From an uncultured Chlorobiales bacterium (GTDB taxonomy: Bacteria; Bacteroidota; Chlorobiia; Chlorobiales; Chlorobiaceae): a stretch of DNA of 5,151 nucleotides. Numbering within the stretch: position 1 is the first letter of the stretch; the number at the start of each line of letters is the position of its first letter. The DNA is taken from assembly GCA_903901395.1 (NCBI GenBank), contig CAIUQW010000080.1:1-5151 (forward strand). Reading direction: 5' to 3'. The position numbers and the translations under genes are program-made. Of the stretch, positions 4,475-5,151 are shown piece after piece. The notes below the pieces were generated by a model, which ran no database searches, was not told the DNA's origin, and was given only the letters and a program-made list of their open reading frames with translations.

Positions 4475-5151
4475 ATGTCAAAGCAAACCGTCGCCCTCAT
4501 CTTTGGAGGAAAGTCAGCCGAACACGAAATATCGATCATCTCCGCGCGATCCATCGCGGCGCAGATCGACCCGAGCCGGTACGAACTTTCGCCGCTCTAC
4601 ATCGACCGCGACGGCAAGTGGCGCGGCAGCGAGTGCTCGCGAGCGGTGCTCGATACCGACATTGCCGCGCTGTTGCGGAGCGGTACGCCGGAATCCGCCG
4701 GGGAGCGGCTCGGCGAGTTGACGGCGGCATCCTCCAGCGAGCAGTTTGACTTCGGCGCGTTCCTCGAAAAGACCGACGTAGCATTCATCGCGCTGCACGG
4801 TTCGTTCGGCGAGGACGGCAAGATTCAGGGGTGCCTCGACACCTTCGGCATTCCCTACACCGGCTGCGGCCTGACCGCCTCGGCACTGGCGATGGACAAG
4901 GCGCTGACCAAGCTTTGCGCGGTGGACGCGGGAGTCGCTGTGGCGGAGTCTATGACGGTCATGAGCTGCGATTATGGCGCCCATCCGCTTGGCATCGTCG
5001 TGGAGATCACCAAGCGCTTCGGCTGGCCGCTTTTCGTCAAGCCCGCGAGCCTCGGTTCGTCGGTCGGCATCTCGAAGGTGCGCAACGCCGAAGAGCTGGC
5101 AACGGCGCTCGACGCCGCCTGCAAGCTCGACAGCAAGGTGCTGGTCGAGGC
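4475..5151 (+). CDS. ddl: D-alanine--D-alanine ligase (partial, C-terminus beyond window)
   Basis: This is the first 225 residues of the cytoplasmic ATP-grasp enzyme that joins two D-alanines for the peptidoglycan precursor. The N-terminal domain shows ALIFGGKSAEHEIS (7-20) with the substrate-contacting acidic residue of the AEHE motif, then ALHGSFGEDGKIQG (106-119) and GIPYTGCG (125-132). The ATP-grasp part begins after MDKALTK (140-146) and includes FVKPASLGSSVGISKV (187-202). The extra segment at about 50-95 and the GSFGEDG spelling fit the longer DdlA type, usually about 360 residues, so roughly a third is missing. The start at 4475 gives the standard MSKQTVALIFGG N-terminus. No ribosome binding site precedes it, as for the gene before it. 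It is probably co-transcribed with the CoA-binding gene. The ddlA versus ddlB naming is uncertain. Confidence 0.96.
   Translation, partial: MSKQTVALIFGGKSAEHEISIISARSIAAQIDPSRYELSPLYIDRDGKWRGSECSRAVLDTDIAALLRSGTPESAGERLGELTAASSSEQFDFGAFLEKTDVAFIALHGSFGEDGKIQGCLDTFGIPYTGCGLTASALAMDKALTKLCAVDAGVAVAESMTVMSCDYGAHPLGIVVEITKRFGWPLFVKPASLGSSVGISKVRNAEELATALDAACKLDSKVLVE

Noticed and set aside
4031..4984. Minus-strand frames opposite the CoA-binding and ddl genes
   Set aside because: These are shadows of two well-recognised plus-strand genes in GC-rich DNA.
1..5151. CRISPR array, integrase or insertion-sequence transposase
   Set aside because: No spaced direct repeats and no recombinase or transposase motifs were seen in any frame.

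Overview
The window looks like a chromosomal segment of a green sulfur bacterium (Chlorobiota, Chlorobaculum/Chlorobium-like). This is inferred from the style of the D-alanine--D-alanine ligase and CoA-binding proteins, the GC-rich codon use of the edge genes, and their lack of Shine-Dalgarno sequences. No rRNA or other species marker is present, so the assignment is tentative.

Layout. At the left edge is the 5' part of a lipoate/octanoate transferase family gene on the minus strand (1-626, C-terminus cut by the window edge). About 410 bases without a convincing gene follow, holding a widely spaced 11-bp inverted repeat. Next comes a six-helix membrane protein of unknown function (1040-1738, minus) with a good promoter and a strong ribosome binding site. 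From 1739 to 2326 there is no convincing gene, but there is an intrinsic terminator facing the plus strand (2280-2314) with no recognised transcript in front of it. Then come two minus-strand genes that look like a defence or toxin-antitoxin pair: an AbiTii-domain abortive-infection protein (2875-3780) and, 110 bp downstream of it, a Panacea/SocA-like (DUF4065) antitoxin-domain protein (2327-2764). At the right edge, divergently oriented, is a housekeeping pair on the plus strand: a YccU-type CoA-binding protein (4037-4441) and D-alanine--D-alanine ligase (4475 to beyond the window).

Interpretation. Core GC-rich genes (lipoyl metabolism on the left, cell-wall synthesis on the right) flank about 3.3 kb of mostly AT-rich accessory DNA with a membrane protein, a Panacea protein and an AbiTii protein, the pattern of a small defence island. 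The best candidate for a little-described system is the AbiTii-Panacea pair: AbiTii would be the toxic or abortive effector and Panacea its neutraliser. That partnership is inferred from adjacency and family knowledge. The Panacea gene looks more GC-rich than the AbiTii gene, so the two may have arrived separately.
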